Made by a program: the position numbers and the translations under genes
The notes under the pieces: generated by a model
The model's database searches: none
Told to the model about the DNA's origin: nothing
The model's input: the letters and a program-made list of their open reading frames with translations, nothing else
From: Campanula takesimana
Taxonomy: Eukaryota > Streptophyta > Magnoliopsida > Asterales > Campanulaceae
DNA length: 64,000 nucleotides
Reading direction: 5' to 3'
NCBI GenBank assembly: GCA_026119855.1
Contig: JAOWBW010000268.1
Coordinates: forward strand, 889,480-953,479
In this document: positions 9,156 through 20,331 of the stretch, one piece after another
How the letters are laid out: each line of letters opens with the position of its first letter
Numbering within the stretch: the stretch's first letter is position 1

Positions 9156-10773
9156 ACTTATTTTGGTCGAAAGAAAACATTCGTAAAAAACAGATATTCT
9201 CAAAACTAATAAAAAAGTCCTTAGTATGTTTTCTGAACATGAATGCTCCTAGCCTCCTTCCAACTTCCTTGTAGCACTTTCTTCTTCTTTTTTCACTTAA
9301 AAGTTAAAAGGTAATATCTCAAAATAAAAAATAAAAAAAATAATCCGAAACTACCGTATTAATCGTATTGTTAAGATGAATTAACAAGCACACACATCAC
9401 ATGTTTCAAATTTTAGATTTTTTTTTTTTTTTTTAGTTTTTACTTTTTAGAAAATGGGACATGCATTTATCAGTTGTTACTATAATAACCAGGATATGCA
9501 TTTCTCAATTGTTAGTATAGTAAATGAGACATGCATTTATCAGTTGTTAGTATAATAAATGAGACTTGCATTTTTCAATTGTTAGTATAATAAATGAGAC
9601 ATGCGTTTCTCAGTTGTTCACACATAAGTTTGAGTATAATAACTGGGACATTTATTTCTCAGTTGTTTACACATGAGTTTGAGTATAATAACCAAGACAT
9701 TCATTTCTCAGTTGTTCACACATAAGTTGAGTATAATAACTGAGAATTTCATCACTCAAATTTTCAAAAACTGACACCCAATTTTATTGTTGTGTGCTGT
9801 CAAATGCTTTTTAAACAATTATGAAATCATTTTTCCTAGTGGATTCAAGCTAAATATATGGTTAATAAATGCTAAATGCAATGCCACATCATGTGTGAAA
9901 CAAGTGATAATTCAATATCACAGTTGTTTTAAGTAAAAAAAGTGAACATGATCTCATACGTTATAAACACATGATAAATTAATTTATCTTATTTTTATTT
10001 TATTAATAGTTAAGCAATTGTTCAATTGTGAAGAATACTCCTAACCCAAAAAAAAAAAAAAAACGATCAAGAAATGTTTGGGTTAAATTTATAATAGTTT
10101 ACAAAAAAAATAAAGAAGGTGGCTTGGCTTTATGGTAGAGAGGAGAGGACTATTTATAAAATCGAGAGGGGGTTCAATACCTACGAGTGATAATAATTTT
10201 TATTTTATGATATTTATGGTTGACAAAGATTGAGGTGGGGAAGTGTTGCGCTCGAGGTTGGTCAATGAACAAAAGTTAGTGGCGGAAGGTTGTTGTTGCG
10301 AGTGGCGGTTGGTTGATGGTGGTGGCGAGTGGTCAAAGTTATGATCAAAATGATATAGTCACTTCTTCCAATTTGAAATTGCAAAATTTATATTTTTAGA
10401 TGTCCCACTTAAAATTGCAAAAATAAAACTTAAAACGGAAAGTTTATGATATTTTTTTAATTAGTGAAACTCACTTGTCATAATCAAATCAACTAATACA
10501 CTTACTATTTCCTACCACACTATCAGTTTCTTCTGCCCCACTAATCCACACTCACAAAACTTTAATTATTATAATCTCCATCTTAATTTTCGTGCGCAAC
10601 AATTTATTTTTTTCTTCCAATTTGAGTAAGGTGTGGATCAAAATGGGATTAACTTCTTAAGAGTTTGGGGCATGGACATTTATAATTGTACAAGCAATTT
10701 TTAAGATAGTAAAGTATATTAGTACAAAATGTGGACAAGTTTGGAGTATAATGAGTAAACCAAGTTTCTGACA
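9156..10773. other. Intergenic DNA; minisatellite, no gene
   Basis: Apart from the minisatellite (listed separately) this is AT-rich with homopolymer runs near 9420 and 10050. The stretch 10350-10640 has CTTCTTCCAATTTGA-like sequence at both ends and may be a heavily decayed MITE, but the ends cannot be fixed. Confidence 0.45.
9452..9750. repeat. Two-stage minisatellite, about 35-bp then about 49-bp units
   Basis: Seven to eight units built around GAGACATGCATTTATCAGTTG followed by a TATAATAA end. The first four are about 35 bp with GTTAGTATAATAA; the next three are about 48-49 bp because CACACATAAGTTTG is inserted before GAGTATAATAA. The change of unit length part way along shows that a variant unit was itself amplified. 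Confidence 0.85.
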
Positions 10774-10775
10774 TA

Positions 10776-11016
10776 CTCCCTCCGTTTCATTTAGGTTGTA
10801 ACATTTTGCTCTTTTTGACATTTCACTTAAATTGCAACATTACCAAATAAGGAAAATTTTTATTACTTTTATAATCCTCCACTCATTCTCTCTCTTCCTC
10901 CCAACCACTCATTATTCTCCACTCATTCTCTCTCTTCCTCCCAACCACTCATTATTCTCCTTTCTTAATTTCTATGCTTCACAACCCATGTTGCAACTTA
11001 AATGAAACGGAGGGAG
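10776..11016. mobile_element. Stowaway MITE, 241 bp, well preserved
   Basis: TA duplication at 10774-10775 and 11017-11018; termini CTCCCTCCGTTTCATTTAGG and AAATGAAACGGAGGGAG. An internal block beginning CCACTCATTCTCTCTCTTCC is duplicated in tandem (about 10880-10960). Same family as 1509-1779. Confidence 0.92.
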
Positions 11017-11094
11017 TATGTACTATGGCCAGAATATCACTTTAACTCTCATACTGCCGAAACAAGAAAAGTAACATGCTTACTATTGATTAAT

Positions 11095-12139
11095 TGACAA
11101 AACTAACCAATTTGTCTAACGGTCATCAAAAAGTTAACGAGTTTGTCCTACTAAGCATCTAGTTGGCCCCTGACGTGTCTGTGATTGGACAAAAAAAATT
11201 AATGAAACTTATTAAAATTTTAACAAAAATCATTAAAAAGTAAAGAAAATCAATTGACCAATTAACTAGGGGATAAAGTGTAATACTAATATCTATGCAC
11301 CATCACCTTCAACACCATTAACACCACCAAAACCACCATAGCGACCACCATAGCCACCATCATCACTACCATAACTTCAAAATTTCATTTTTCCAAAAAA
11401 AAAAAAAAAAAAAAAACTCTAAAAATTCATCAAAACAAACTAAATAATCACAATAACAAGATCAACTTTCTTCTTCACAGATTCAAACCCTTTCCTCAAA
11501 TCAATCCCAAAATCCACTCTCTCCATACTCATCTCCCGGTTCCCAAACAACACCCACCATCGTTCTCTTCTTACGCCTCACCCACTGTACTCTTTCACTC
11601 GCAGACCACACACACCATCGAAACCCTAAATCCCATCCAATCACTCTTTGTATCCGCTTAAGAAAAAATAATCACACTACAATTTTTTGTTGAAACTGAT
11701 TTGGGGGTTTTCAAACCCTAACCAAATACCTAAATTATGTGTTGTTGTTGCTATGGGTGAAGGGGTAAGAGAAGAAGGGAAGGAGAGAGAAGTGGTGCTG
11801 AGGGGGCATGGTTGAGAGGGAGATGGAGAGGGAGGAGAGGGTGTGTAGGAATTGGTGAGGGGGATCGTCGTCATGGAATTAAGACAATGAGAGAGAGAGA
11901 TAGATATAGAGAGAGAGAGAGAGAGAGAGATGAGCAGTGTTGCTTATTAAGTAAAATATTTTTAGTGTTTTTTTAAAATTCTTATGAATTAAAAAGTGTT
12001 AACATGAGTTAACAATTTCGTTAGAAATTGAACAAAGTATAGTTTAGTTTTTGCCTAGCCAGCGACACGTTGGCGCGGACTTAGTCAAATAGATGCTTAC
12101 TAGGATAGCACGTTAAATTACTAACAGACATTAGGAATT
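11095..12139. mobile_element. Long-TIR Mutator-like element, 1045 bp, non-autonomous
   Basis: Flanked by the 9-bp direct repeat TTGATTAAT (11086-11094 and 12140-12148). About 100 bp at each end form a diverged inverted repeat: TACTAAGCATCTAGTTG on the left, and CTAGTAAGCATCTATTTGAC read from the right strand. The interior contains ACC-triplet tracts (about 11310-11370), a poly-A run and a GA microsatellite (11888-11930). The 65-residue minus-strand frame at 11677-11874 is low complexity and not a convincing protein. No transposase. The TSD is itself partly palindromic, which lowers certainty slightly. Confidence 0.65.
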
Positions 12140-12945
12140 TTGATTAATATTCTACTAATTTATTAATAGTCTGCATGTAAGTTTGGTTGTTTCAATAGTA
12201 CAAAGGTAAAATTGAAAAAAAAAATGAATAGTATGGATAGCAAAAATGAATACTCAAAGTATAATGTATGATTCTTCAAAATAGAACACTTGAAGCTTGC
12301 TTCAAATTAAATCAATGAGATGAGTTTTGTGATATTATAAAGTTTTAGTAGAAGGGAAAATTGCAAATAAAGGTCTAAAATTTGGGGGACGTTTGAAATT
12401 AGGGATCTGATGTTTTAGTTTTAGCGATTAGGGGTCTGAAGTTAGCAAATAAAGGGTTTTGGCAGAAATATTAGAAATTTCCGTTAAGTCATCATATGCC
12501 TAGCATGTGCGAGTAGTGTCGGGGTATTTTAGTAATTTGTCACTCATTCTTATAGTTAGGTTTTGAATTTTTACCCCATGATTTCAAATTATGCTAAAAA
12601 AAAAATAAAAATCTTTTCTGATTATTATATTTTTATAACAACCAACATCCATTACTACCACCGCTATCCCCGCCACTACCACCGCCGCTGACGACTACAA
12701 CCAACACCACTAACACCAATATAGACACCACTACTACCACCAACAATACCTAAATAACCACCGGCACCCCAACCTTCAATTTTTCTCAAAAATCCAGCAA
12801 ACAATTAATCCAGCAAAATTCTAGCACCTATTAAACTCAACATATTAGAAAAATCAATTTCTTCAACTTTGAAGTAACCCAGCAAAAATCTAGTAAAAAT
12901 TCAGTTTCTTCAAGCATTAAAATGAAAACCAACAAAATCAGTTTC

Positions 12946-13389
12946 TGTTGTGGATTAGACCCTCACAACCCAAGCAATAACCCCAAGAAAATAATGGCAC
13001 ACAAACAAAGCACAAGAAAATAACAAAGCAAAAGACACAGAAATTGTTTACCCAGTTCGTCAATATGTTTGACTACGTCTGGGGGCACTACCAAGCCAGG
13101 ATCTTGCACTATAATATGTTTTTATGAAGTTACAATGAGTTTGGGGGCGGAACATTGTTTAAATACATGCCCTGGAATAAGATCTAAACCTAAACAAAAA
13201 AAAAATCCCGAAATCCCGTCAGCGGACCAGGCGCTCGCCTGGACTACCCCAAGCGCCCGCCTGCCTTTGATTTCCGAAGAACCAAACCTACTGTCCAAAT
13301 GAGCGCCCGCCTGATGGTCACCAAGCGCCCGCTCGCTCCCTCCGCCTGGAATTCTCCTTTTTGTTTCTTTGAGGATCTCTACTCCAACA
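12946..13389 (-). repeat. 3' LTR of copia C
   Basis: 444 bp, TG to CA. The polypurine tract reads AGGTGGGAGAT on the minus strand at 13390-13400. It contains four GC-rich palindrome-like motifs around 13227-13345, including a perfect CCAGGCGCTCGCCTGG at 13227-13242. Confidence 0.95.
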
Positions 13390-13498
13390 ATCTCCCACCT
13401 AGAGATCAACCGCATATACAAACCCCGTATCCGTCTTCAACTCATCATTGGTGTCGTCCTAGTGCTCACCTCGATCATGGTAGTGCCTTCCTCCTCTC

Positions 13499-13810
13499 TT
13501 ATTCTTCAAGCCCCATTGAAGCTATACATAGCTTCGATTTATCAAGGTTTACAACCTTTGTCAACATGTCAGCCGGGTTCTCCGATCCCAATATCTTCTC
13601 CAGCCTTAAGATCTTCCTTTCCAATAGATGCCTGATGTAATGAAACCTCAGTTCAATGTGCTTCGTCCTAGAATGAAACGCCGGATTCCTTGCCAAATGT
13701 ATTGCACTCTGACTGTCACTGTAGAGAGCATTACCACTTCGCGTCTTCCCAAGTTGACCCAAGAAGTTCTGCAACCATACCATCTCTTTACTTGCCTCGG
13801 TCACTGCCAC
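13499..13810 (-). pseudogene. Copia C: RNase H C-terminal part
   Basis: The last segment of the polyprotein, in a different frame from its upstream neighbour because of a one-base indel near 13805. Seen: EASKEMVWLQNFLGQLG, the YSDSQSAIHLARNP block carrying an RNase H catalytic aspartate, the TKHIELRFHYIR block, and NPADMLTKV, the usual copia C-terminus, ending in a natural stop at 13499. RNase H degrades the RNA strand of the RNA-DNA hybrid during reverse transcription in the virus-like particle. The residues look intact; only the frame is lost. Confidence 0.9.
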
Positions 13811-14526
13811 ATATCTGCTTCTGCAGTCGACTGAGCTACGATCTTCTGCAATTTAGAAGCCCAGGAGATTGCCGTACCACCCAATGTAAAAACATAACCC
13901 GTAGTACTTCTCCTCTTGTCTAGATCACTTGATGCCAAATCCGCATCCACATAACCCGCTAACACGACATCCTTGCTTGAGAAACACAGAGCCTTACCAG
14001 CAGTACCCTTCAAGTAACGCAGGATCCATTTAACCGCTTCCCAATCTTGCTTCCCTGGATTGCCCATGTACCGGCTGACTACTCCCACCGCATGTGCAAT
14101 GTCCGGCCTTGTACACACCATTGCATACATTAGACTCCCCACTGCCGAAGCATATGGATTCCTTGCCATCTTGTCACGCTCCTCCTTGCCCTTAGGTGAG
14201 TCCTTCTCGGATAGCTTGAAGTGCATACCCAGTGGTGTACCCGTTGGCTTCGCCTCTTCCATGCAAAATCTAGCCAAGACCTTCTCGACGTACTCTGCCT
14301 GTGAAAGAACCAACTTACCCAACTCCCTATTCCGGTCAATCCGCATGCCCAAGATTTTTCTGGCCTCCCCCAAATCCTTCATCTCGAACCGTTCTGACAA
14401 CTGAGCCTTCAATCTGTTTACCTCTCTACTGCTAGAGCCCGCTATTAACATGTCATCCACATATAACAGCAAGATTATATACCCATTGTCCGTGTTCTTG
14501 AAGTAGCAACAATGATCCCCTCGCAT
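13801..14526 (-). pseudogene. Copia C: reverse transcriptase palm/thumb and start of RNase H
   Basis: Contains the LLYVDDMLIAGS catalytic box of copia reverse transcriptase (YVDD), the MKDLGEARKILGMRI block, the VGSLMYAMVCTRPDI block and RNase H start GYVDADLASS to GYVFTLGGTAISW. It overlaps the preceding segment in another frame (shift near 14515) and ends early at a stop produced by a second shift near 13805. All core residues are present, so the two indels probably arose after insertion. Confidence 0.92.
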
Positions 14527-16262
14527 CTGATAAAATCAATATCGTGCATGAATCCATCGAACTTCCTGTACCACTGCCTAGGAGCTTGTTTAAGGCCATA
14601 CAAACTCTTAGTCAATCTACAAACCAGTTCCTCGCTAGCCTTAGACAAGTAACCCTCTGGTTGTACCATGTAAAATTCTTCCTCTAAATCCCCATGAAGA
14701 AAGACCGTCTTTACATCCATCTGTTCCAGCAGCAAATTATCTGCCACTACTATACCCAGAACCATTCTGATAGTGGTCATCTTCACAACAGGAGTAAATA
14801 CCTCGGTGTAGTCAATACCGTATTTCTGCTGAAACCCTTTTACAACCAACCTTGCCTTGTAACGTTTACTGCCGTTTGCTTCCTCCTTGATCATGTAAAC
14901 CCACTTGTTATGCAATGCCTTCTTCCCCTTATGCAGTTTAATCAACTCCCAAGTTTTGTTGGCCTTCAATGAGTCCATCTCATCATCCATCGCAGCTTTC
15001 CACTTATCACATAGTGCACTACGAACAACCTCCGCATAACACTCCGGTTCACCACTATCTGTTAGCAACAAATAGTAATTCGAAGGAGTATACCTGTCAA
15101 GTGATCCACGCAATCTGCTGGATCTACGCAGCGGAATATCCGGTTCTGGAGTATGTGGTTCATCTTCAGTGACCCCCTGACCTTGGTCATCATGAACCGT
15201 CCTGCTCCCACCCGAGTCTGGAATATCCACCTCTACAACCTCCGGTTCGGAACTAATATCATCAGATGCCCCCTTTCTGTCCTTGTACAATACCTGTTCA
15301 TTGAATACCACATCTCGACGATGAATAATTTTATGGTTTTGGTCATCCCAAAACTTATACCCAAAGTCATCCCCGCCATACTCAATAAACGTACATTTTA
15401 CAGATTTTGCATCTAACTTAGTTCTATCAGCAGAATCAATATGAACATATGAAACGCAGCCAAATATGCGAAGAAAGGACAGATTTACCTGCTTGCCACT
15501 CCATGCTTCCTCTGGAATTCCATTCCCCAATGGTACCGATGGTCCCCGATTGATCAAGAAAGCTGCCGTGTCAACTGCATATGTCCAGAACGTCTTCGGA
15601 AGTCCACACTTCAACCTCATACTTCTAGCCCGCTCGTTCAATGTCCTGTTCATCCTCTCTGCAACCCCATTGTGTTGTGGTGTGCCCTTTGGAGTCTTCT
15701 CCATGCGAATGCCATTCGCTGCACAATATTCCTTGAACTCCCCGAGCTCATACTCCCCACCATTATCTGATCTCAAGCATTTAAGCTTAAGTCCCGTCTG
15801 ATTCTCCACCAAAGCCTTCCATTTCTTAAACACCTCGAATGCCTCATCTTTATGTTTCAAGAAATAAACCCAGACTTTCCTTGTCGAATCATCAATAAAG
15901 GTCATGTAATATGACGCACCCTCTAGAGAAGTTACCAGTGCCGGTCCCCACAAATCCGTGTGGACCAAATCCAACTTTGCTTCCCTCAAAGCCCTACCTG
16001 TCCTTGAGAAATTACTCCTCGCCTGTTTGCCAAACACACAATCTTCCCAGATCCCCACGTCGACTGTCTTCAAACCCGGTAGTCTTCCCTTTGAGCAAAG
16101 TACTTTCATCCCCTTCCCACTCATGTGACCCAATCGACAGTGCCACAAATCTGTATCACCCTTGGCTGACGCCACCGCGATACTATCCTTGGTGTTATTC
16201 GCCAAATACAATGTCCCCTCTTTATTACCCCGAGCGATCTCAGAATCCTCCTTGGTAATAAC
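14475..16262 (-). pseudogene. Copia C: integrase and N-terminal reverse transcriptase
   Basis: Same frame as the gag segment, from which it is separated by the stop at 16263-16265. Seen in order: the HHCC zinc-binding region (LWHCRLGHMS to WEDCVFGKQ), the integrase catalytic core with aspartates in LVHTDLWGP and LRSDNGGEYE and the glutamate in NGVAERMNRT, the LRRSSRLRG linker, then the fingers and palm of reverse transcriptase (WVYMIKEEANG, MDVKTVFLHGDLEEE, LYGLKQAPRQWYRKFD). It runs into a stop at 14475 after the frameshift near 14515. Integrase joins the cDNA to the chromosome; the enzyme motifs are complete. Confidence 0.93.
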
Positions 16263-17408
16263 TCAGTTCTTGCAGCCAAAAGTTACCTTGTAACCTTCTT
16301 CATCCAACTGCCCAACTGAAAGCAGGTTCTTTTTCAAACCCGGAATGTGTCTGACCCCGTGTAGATGTAGGACCTTCCCGTCCGATGCTCCTATTCTGAC
16401 ATCCCCCTTCCCATTGATTTCCAAAGGCTCGCCATCCGCCAGATAGACCTTACCGAAATCACCGGAAGTATAATTTTCCATCTCCTTTGCATGCCCGCAT
16501 GAGTGGAATGATGCCCCCGAATCCAGCGCCCATGATTCTAGCGCACTACTAACACTTAGAACCAGTACATCTTCACCTTCGACTGTCACATTCACCGATT
16601 TATCCCCTCGCATGGGACAATCCTTCTTGTAGTGTCCTAACTCCTTGCAATGATAACACTGCACCGATCCTTTCGCGACCCTTGGTTTATCTGTGATCTC
16701 CACGGCCTTGCCCTTACCACCCACTATGTTTTCCCTTGATTCAGTTCTCTCTTTATTGCTAGTACCCGGCCTTCCCCTGCTAGTAGTAGCTAAGGCCGAT
16801 CCCGAAGTAGACGATGTCCCCAACTTCTTCAAACAATTTTCCTCGCCCAACAAGAAGTCTTTAACATCATCATACTTCAATTTGTTCTTACCCGCTGAAG
16901 CATTGATCGCTGTCACCGTTCCGCTCCAACTTCCTGGTAAAGACGCTAGCAACAAACACGCATGAACCTCATCATCAAACGTAATATCCAACGCAGTCAA
17001 TGAGTCTATTACATCCATAAACTCATTGATGTGTTTAGCTAAGGATCCTCCCTCTTGCATCTTGAGACTACCCATCTTGCGTATCAAATCAACCTTGTTT
17101 GCAGCAGATGGAGTTTCAAATCTCTCAGTAAGATAATCCAATAGCTCATTTGTGGTCTTCGCCTTCTTGGTAGTCTTTGCGATCCACTTCGACAAAGTAG
17201 ATCTAACCACCCCTAGGGCTTTCCGATCCATGAGATCCCAATCTTCTTGCTTTTCTCCTTCCGGCTTGACTCCCTTTAGAGGCTTATAGAGATCTTTGTT
17301 GTACAAGAGATCCTCTATTTGCATCCTCCAAAAACCGTAGTCAGACCCATCGAATTTCTCCACCGCTTGTTTATCCTTACCCATTCTTGATTGCTTGAGA
17401 AACCCCAA
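16263..17408 (-). pseudogene. Copia C: gag and protease
   Basis: A frame of 381 residues from an ATG at 17406-17408 (a second in-frame ATG eight codons later is also plausible). Seen: a UBN2-type gag N-terminus (VEKFDGSDYGFWRMQIEDLL, LYKPL), a leucine-rich middle (HINEFMDVIDSLTALDITF), the CCHC zinc knuckle CYHCKELGHYKKDC near residue 250, and the aspartic protease motif WALDSGASFHSC near residue 290. The frame ends at a TGA (16263-16265) exactly in register with the integrase segment, most simply a TGG tryptophan codon mutated to TGA. Gag forms the particle and protease matures it. Confidence 0.93.
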
Positions 17409-17457
17409 TCGTCCGATAAACCAATCGATCGATTAACCCTGATCTCCAACCAGATCT

Positions 17458-17467
17458 CTTGATACCA
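17458..17467 (-). other. Primer-binding site of copia C
   Basis: Reads TGGTATCAAG on the minus strand, two bases from the 5' LTR end. It matches initiator tRNA-Met for eight bases, then departs (AAGAGA instead of AGAGC), so it is either a mutated iMet site or a variant primer. Confidence 0.7.
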
Positions 17468-17469
17468 GT

Positions 17470-17913
17470 TGTTGTGGATTAGACCCTCACAACCCAAGCA
17501 ATAACCCCAAGAAAATAATGGCACACAAACAAAGCACAAGAAAATAACAAAACAAAAGACACAGAAATTGTTTACCCAGTTCGTCAATATGTTTGACTAC
17601 GTCTGGGGGCACTACCAAGCCAGGATCTTGCACTATAATATGTTATTCTGAAGTTACAATGAGTTTGGGGGCGGAACATTGCTTAAATACATGGCCTGGA
17701 ATAAGATCTAAACCTAAACAAAAAAAAAATCCCGAAATCCCGTCAGCGGACCAGGCGCCCGCCTGGACTACCCCAAGCGCCCGCCTGCCTTTGATTTCCG
17801 AAGAACCAAACCTATTGTCCAAATGAGCTCCCGCCTGATGGTCACCGAGCGCCCGCTCGCTCCCTCCGCCTGGAATTCTCCTTTTTGTTCCTTTGAGGAT
17901 CTCTACTCCAACA
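17470..17913 (-). repeat. 5' LTR of copia C
   Basis: 444 bp, same length as the other LTR; both start TGTTGTGG and end CCAACA on the plus strand. Confidence 0.95.
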
Positions 17914-17918
17914 GTTTC

Positions 17919-18282
17919 TTCAAACTTGAAGAATACAAAGGGAGACGATGATAGAGACTGTATTGATGAAGAGATGAGAGAGACAAGATTGAGGGTACTG
18001 TGGGGTGCGAGAATACAAAATTTGTTCATCCGCAAGAATATCTCCTTAATCTCCAAACAAATCTCCCTATCCTCCGCGAAATCGATTCCTCTCAAAAGAA
18101 GCTTACCCAAATGGAAAAATAGCTCTTCTGTGGGCATTTCTAGTGAGAAATCATTGGATTTGCTGTCTAAGTACATAAATTATAAAGTCAATATAAAAAA
18201 GGGTGCTTGCCCTGATGATTGGAGTCTTGCCCGGAAAGTGATCGTTGGTGTAGGGTTTGGGATGGGGAGGGGAAGCGGGTAA
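17919..18282. other. Internal region of MULE D with unrecognised open frames
   Basis: Open on the plus strand to 18282 and on the minus strand from 18176 (about 85 residues before running into the copia LTR, including EMPTEELFFHLGKLLLRGIDF). I recognise neither. Higher GC than the TIRs suggests captured sequence, but no exon borders or homologue can be shown from here. Confidence 0.3.
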
Positions 18283-18591
18283 ATTGTTATTTAGATTGAT
18301 AATAATATGTGAAATTAATTTATACTCCACTTTTCATCCCTTAATGTTTAGAATATTCTTTTGACCCGTTAATAACTAATATCCATTTCAAGTTAACCCC
18401 ATTAAAATTTCATGTGCGAGATACGTGATTACTTAACTGAAATTCCTAACATTTCCGTAGAAAAAAAACAAACCTTATTTGCTAACTTTTATTAACTTCA
18501 GACCCCTAATCACTAAATATGAAACATCGAACCCCCAATCGCAAACGTCCCCCAAACTTTGGACCTTATTTTCAATTTGCCCTTAGTAGAA

Positions 18592-19065
18592 TTGGAGTTA
18601 CTCTCATGAACCAATTTTCTTGACTACTACACTTGTGACGTGTATGTGCCTAACTTTTAAAGCTAAAATAGAAAAATTATTTCAATTAAAACAACAAAAA
18701 TATTAAAAGGTCTAAGTGTAACTTGGAAAAGTAAAACATGAAGTAAACGAACTTAAAAGGGCAAAAATGCAATTTTTTTTTTTTTTTTTTTTACAATTTA
18801 ACCTCTCTCTCAACCTAAATCCGACCGGTCTCTTCCTCGTCACCCAACCCCATCCCTACCTCCGGCAAACAGTTTCAATCCCTAATTCCTTCTTTCAACG
18901 GTTTTGGGGTCATAAAAAATGTACTCTCTCTTTCTTAAATCTTACTTGAAATGCTATTAACAAATGTAGATCATGTCTGACTTCGATTTCAATTAATTTT
19001 CATGTGTATGTGCTTGATGTGGGTTTCCACTCCCATAAATAGGAGAGCTCCCCCATAAACTATTA
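18592..19065. other. Intergenic DNA without gene
   Basis: AT-rich with a T-run at 18773-18792. A 60-residue frame at 18767-18949 begins in that T-run and has no support. Confidence 0.5.
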
Positions 19066-19173
19066 CTACCTCCGTCTCTAAAGGAATGAAATGTCTGAAA
19101 AAAAATCAAATTTATTCTTAGTCAAAAGCAAATTTGAAAGTTTTTCAAACATTCATTTCATGACGGAATAAGA
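19066..19173. mobile_element. Short Stowaway-like MITE, about 108 bp
   Basis: Left end CTACCTCCGTCTCTAAAGGA with AATGAAATG following; right end CATTTCATGACGGAATAAG. TA precedes the left end. Very short, presumably internally deleted. Confidence 0.55.
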
Positions 19174-19191
19174 AAGTTATTGAGTTATTTT

Positions 19192-19684
19192 TGTTGGATC
19201 ATTATGGCTTGCAACACAAATTATTTAGCACTTCCATAAATAAAATCATGTCTATAATATTAATATAAAGTATAGTCAACAATAATAAAATGTGTAGAAT
19301 TCCTTTTGATGTATAATTATTTAATTGTGATGGGCAAAAGGGTAATACAACATCATCAAGCTTGAAAGGGTAGCTTGAAAGGGTGTGGTCCCTAAGTGAA
19401 ATGTCACCTTGTCTCCTATATAAAGGGTCTTCCATCAACCCTAGAGACTTCTTGATTTCTTATTCTCTCATACTAAATAATCTTCATTATTGCTAAGAAG
19501 ACATTGTGAGTTTAAGAGACATTATCATTTAGAAGATCATTTTCCTACATATTCTTCTTCATCTTAAGTTCTCCCTTCAAGTTATTGCTATGGATTCAAC
19601 ATGTATATTCCTAACGCTTCATCTCTTCCTCAATCTTTTACTAAATATGAGTGTGGCATTCAGGGGTATAATATTGTTCCAACA
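19192..19684 (+). repeat. 5' LTR of copia E
   Basis: 493 bp, TGTTGG to CCAACA, nearly identical to 23018-23516. A TATA-like TCCTATATAAAGGG occurs at about 19414, a probable core promoter. Confidence 0.93.
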
Positions 19685-19686
19685 AT

Positions 19687-19699
19687 TGGTATCAGAGCC
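19687..19699 (+). other. Primer-binding site of copia E (tRNA-iMet)
   Basis: TGGTATCAGAGCC, two bases after the LTR, the complement of the initiator tRNA-Met 3' end. Confidence 0.92.
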
Positions 19700-20073
19700 C
19701 CGCTCATTTTTAGTTTGAGTTGAGTTCTTTAAAGAAAGCTTTCATGCTTTACTTTGATTCATTTTCCCTGTTGAATCATAAGGTTTTGATGTTGATTAGG
19801 GACTCTTATAAAGTACTAATGATCTTCATCTAAAATTAAGAAAAATGGTTTGAAAGTTTTGTTCATTAAAACTCAATGATTCAAGTGTGACTATCCCTTC
19901 ATAACACGGTTTTATGTCTTGTGCATACCATGTGGATCTACTCACTTGATTCCATTAAATTTAAAACAAGATTATCCTTAAATAACATGGTTTTATGTTT
20001 TAAGTACATACCATGTGGATCTACTTGTTATTAAATGCCTTTTGGAAAATTTGGACAAAAATCAAAGAAGTGC

Positions 20074-20104
<31 letters not shown>

Positions 20105-20331
20105 GGCACTGTTGTGCCCTTTGTTTGGCACGGTCGTGCGCATGCATTTCTTGAACCGGTGCGTCTGAATAGTGCTGGTCCGTACGGGTGTCTTGTTTAA
20201 ACCGGTCGGACCGATTCGTTTGGCACGGTCGTGCCTTTGTTTTAGCACGGCCGTGCTCTTTGTACCGTGAAAACATGCATTGTCGGATAATTTTGGCACG
20301 GTCGTGCATCATTTTTTAGCACGGTCGTGCA
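20105..20331 (+). repeat. Array of six GC-rich palindromes in the leader of E
   Basis: Near-perfect palindromes around the core GCACGGTCGTGC at 20105, 20127, 20222, 20244 (GCACGGCCGTGC), 20295 and 20319, separated by non-similar spacers, with a related CGGTCGGACCG at about 20204. The surrounding DNA is AT-rich, so the motifs stand out. Sirevirus LTRs are known to carry CGG-CCG palindromes; these lie in the leader of a different copia type. Confidence 0.85.

Larger units (their letters stand above)
12946..17913 (-). mobile_element. Ty1/copia retrotransposon C, 4968 bp, minus strand, inactivated
   Basis: A target duplication GTTTC at 12941-12945 and 17914-17918. Both LTRs are 444 bp and differ at about ten positions by eye. 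The minus-strand order gag, protease, integrase, reverse transcriptase, RNase H defines Ty1/copia. The whole coding region is present, but one stop codon and two frameshifts break it, so the element is full-length yet not autonomous. Confidence 0.95.
12354..18582. mobile_element. Long-TIR Mutator-like element (D) carrying a copia insertion
   Basis: A perfect 9-bp duplication, TTAGTAGAA, lies at 12345-12353 and 18583-18591. The ends form about 190-bp inverted repeats (12354-12545 against 18395-18582), sharing for example TTTGGGGGACGTTTG and GATTAGGGGTCTGAAGTTA. Without the copia element the MULE is about 1.26 kb. The interior has ACC-rich triplets at 12650-12760 and an unrecognised open frame near 17920-18280. 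No MURA-type transposase is present, so it moved with help from elsewhere. Confidence 0.9.

Noticed and set aside
9452..9750. Regularly spaced repeats that superficially resemble a CRISPR array
   Set aside because: Units are contiguous with variable similarity and no unique spacers, in a plant genome; it is a minisatellite.
13069..13640. Open frames on both strands at the left end of copia C
   Set aside because: They lie in the LTR and 3' untranslated part, recur in the other LTR, and encode no recognisable protein.
14694..16258. Plus-strand frames opposite the copia C polyprotein
   Set aside because: Antisense shadows of clearly conserved minus-strand integrase and reverse transcriptase.
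19685..19700. TGGTATCAGAGCC motifs as tRNA gene ends
   Set aside because: They are primer-binding sites directly inside LTRs; no tRNA body flanks them.
20015..20312. Overlapping frames around the T-run in the leader of copia E
   Set aside because: Generated by the homopolymer and the GC palindromes; no conserved protein.
20105..20331. Palindrome array as a CRISPR or tRNA cluster
   Set aside because: Irregular spacing, no tRNA fold, and location inside a retrotransposon leader.
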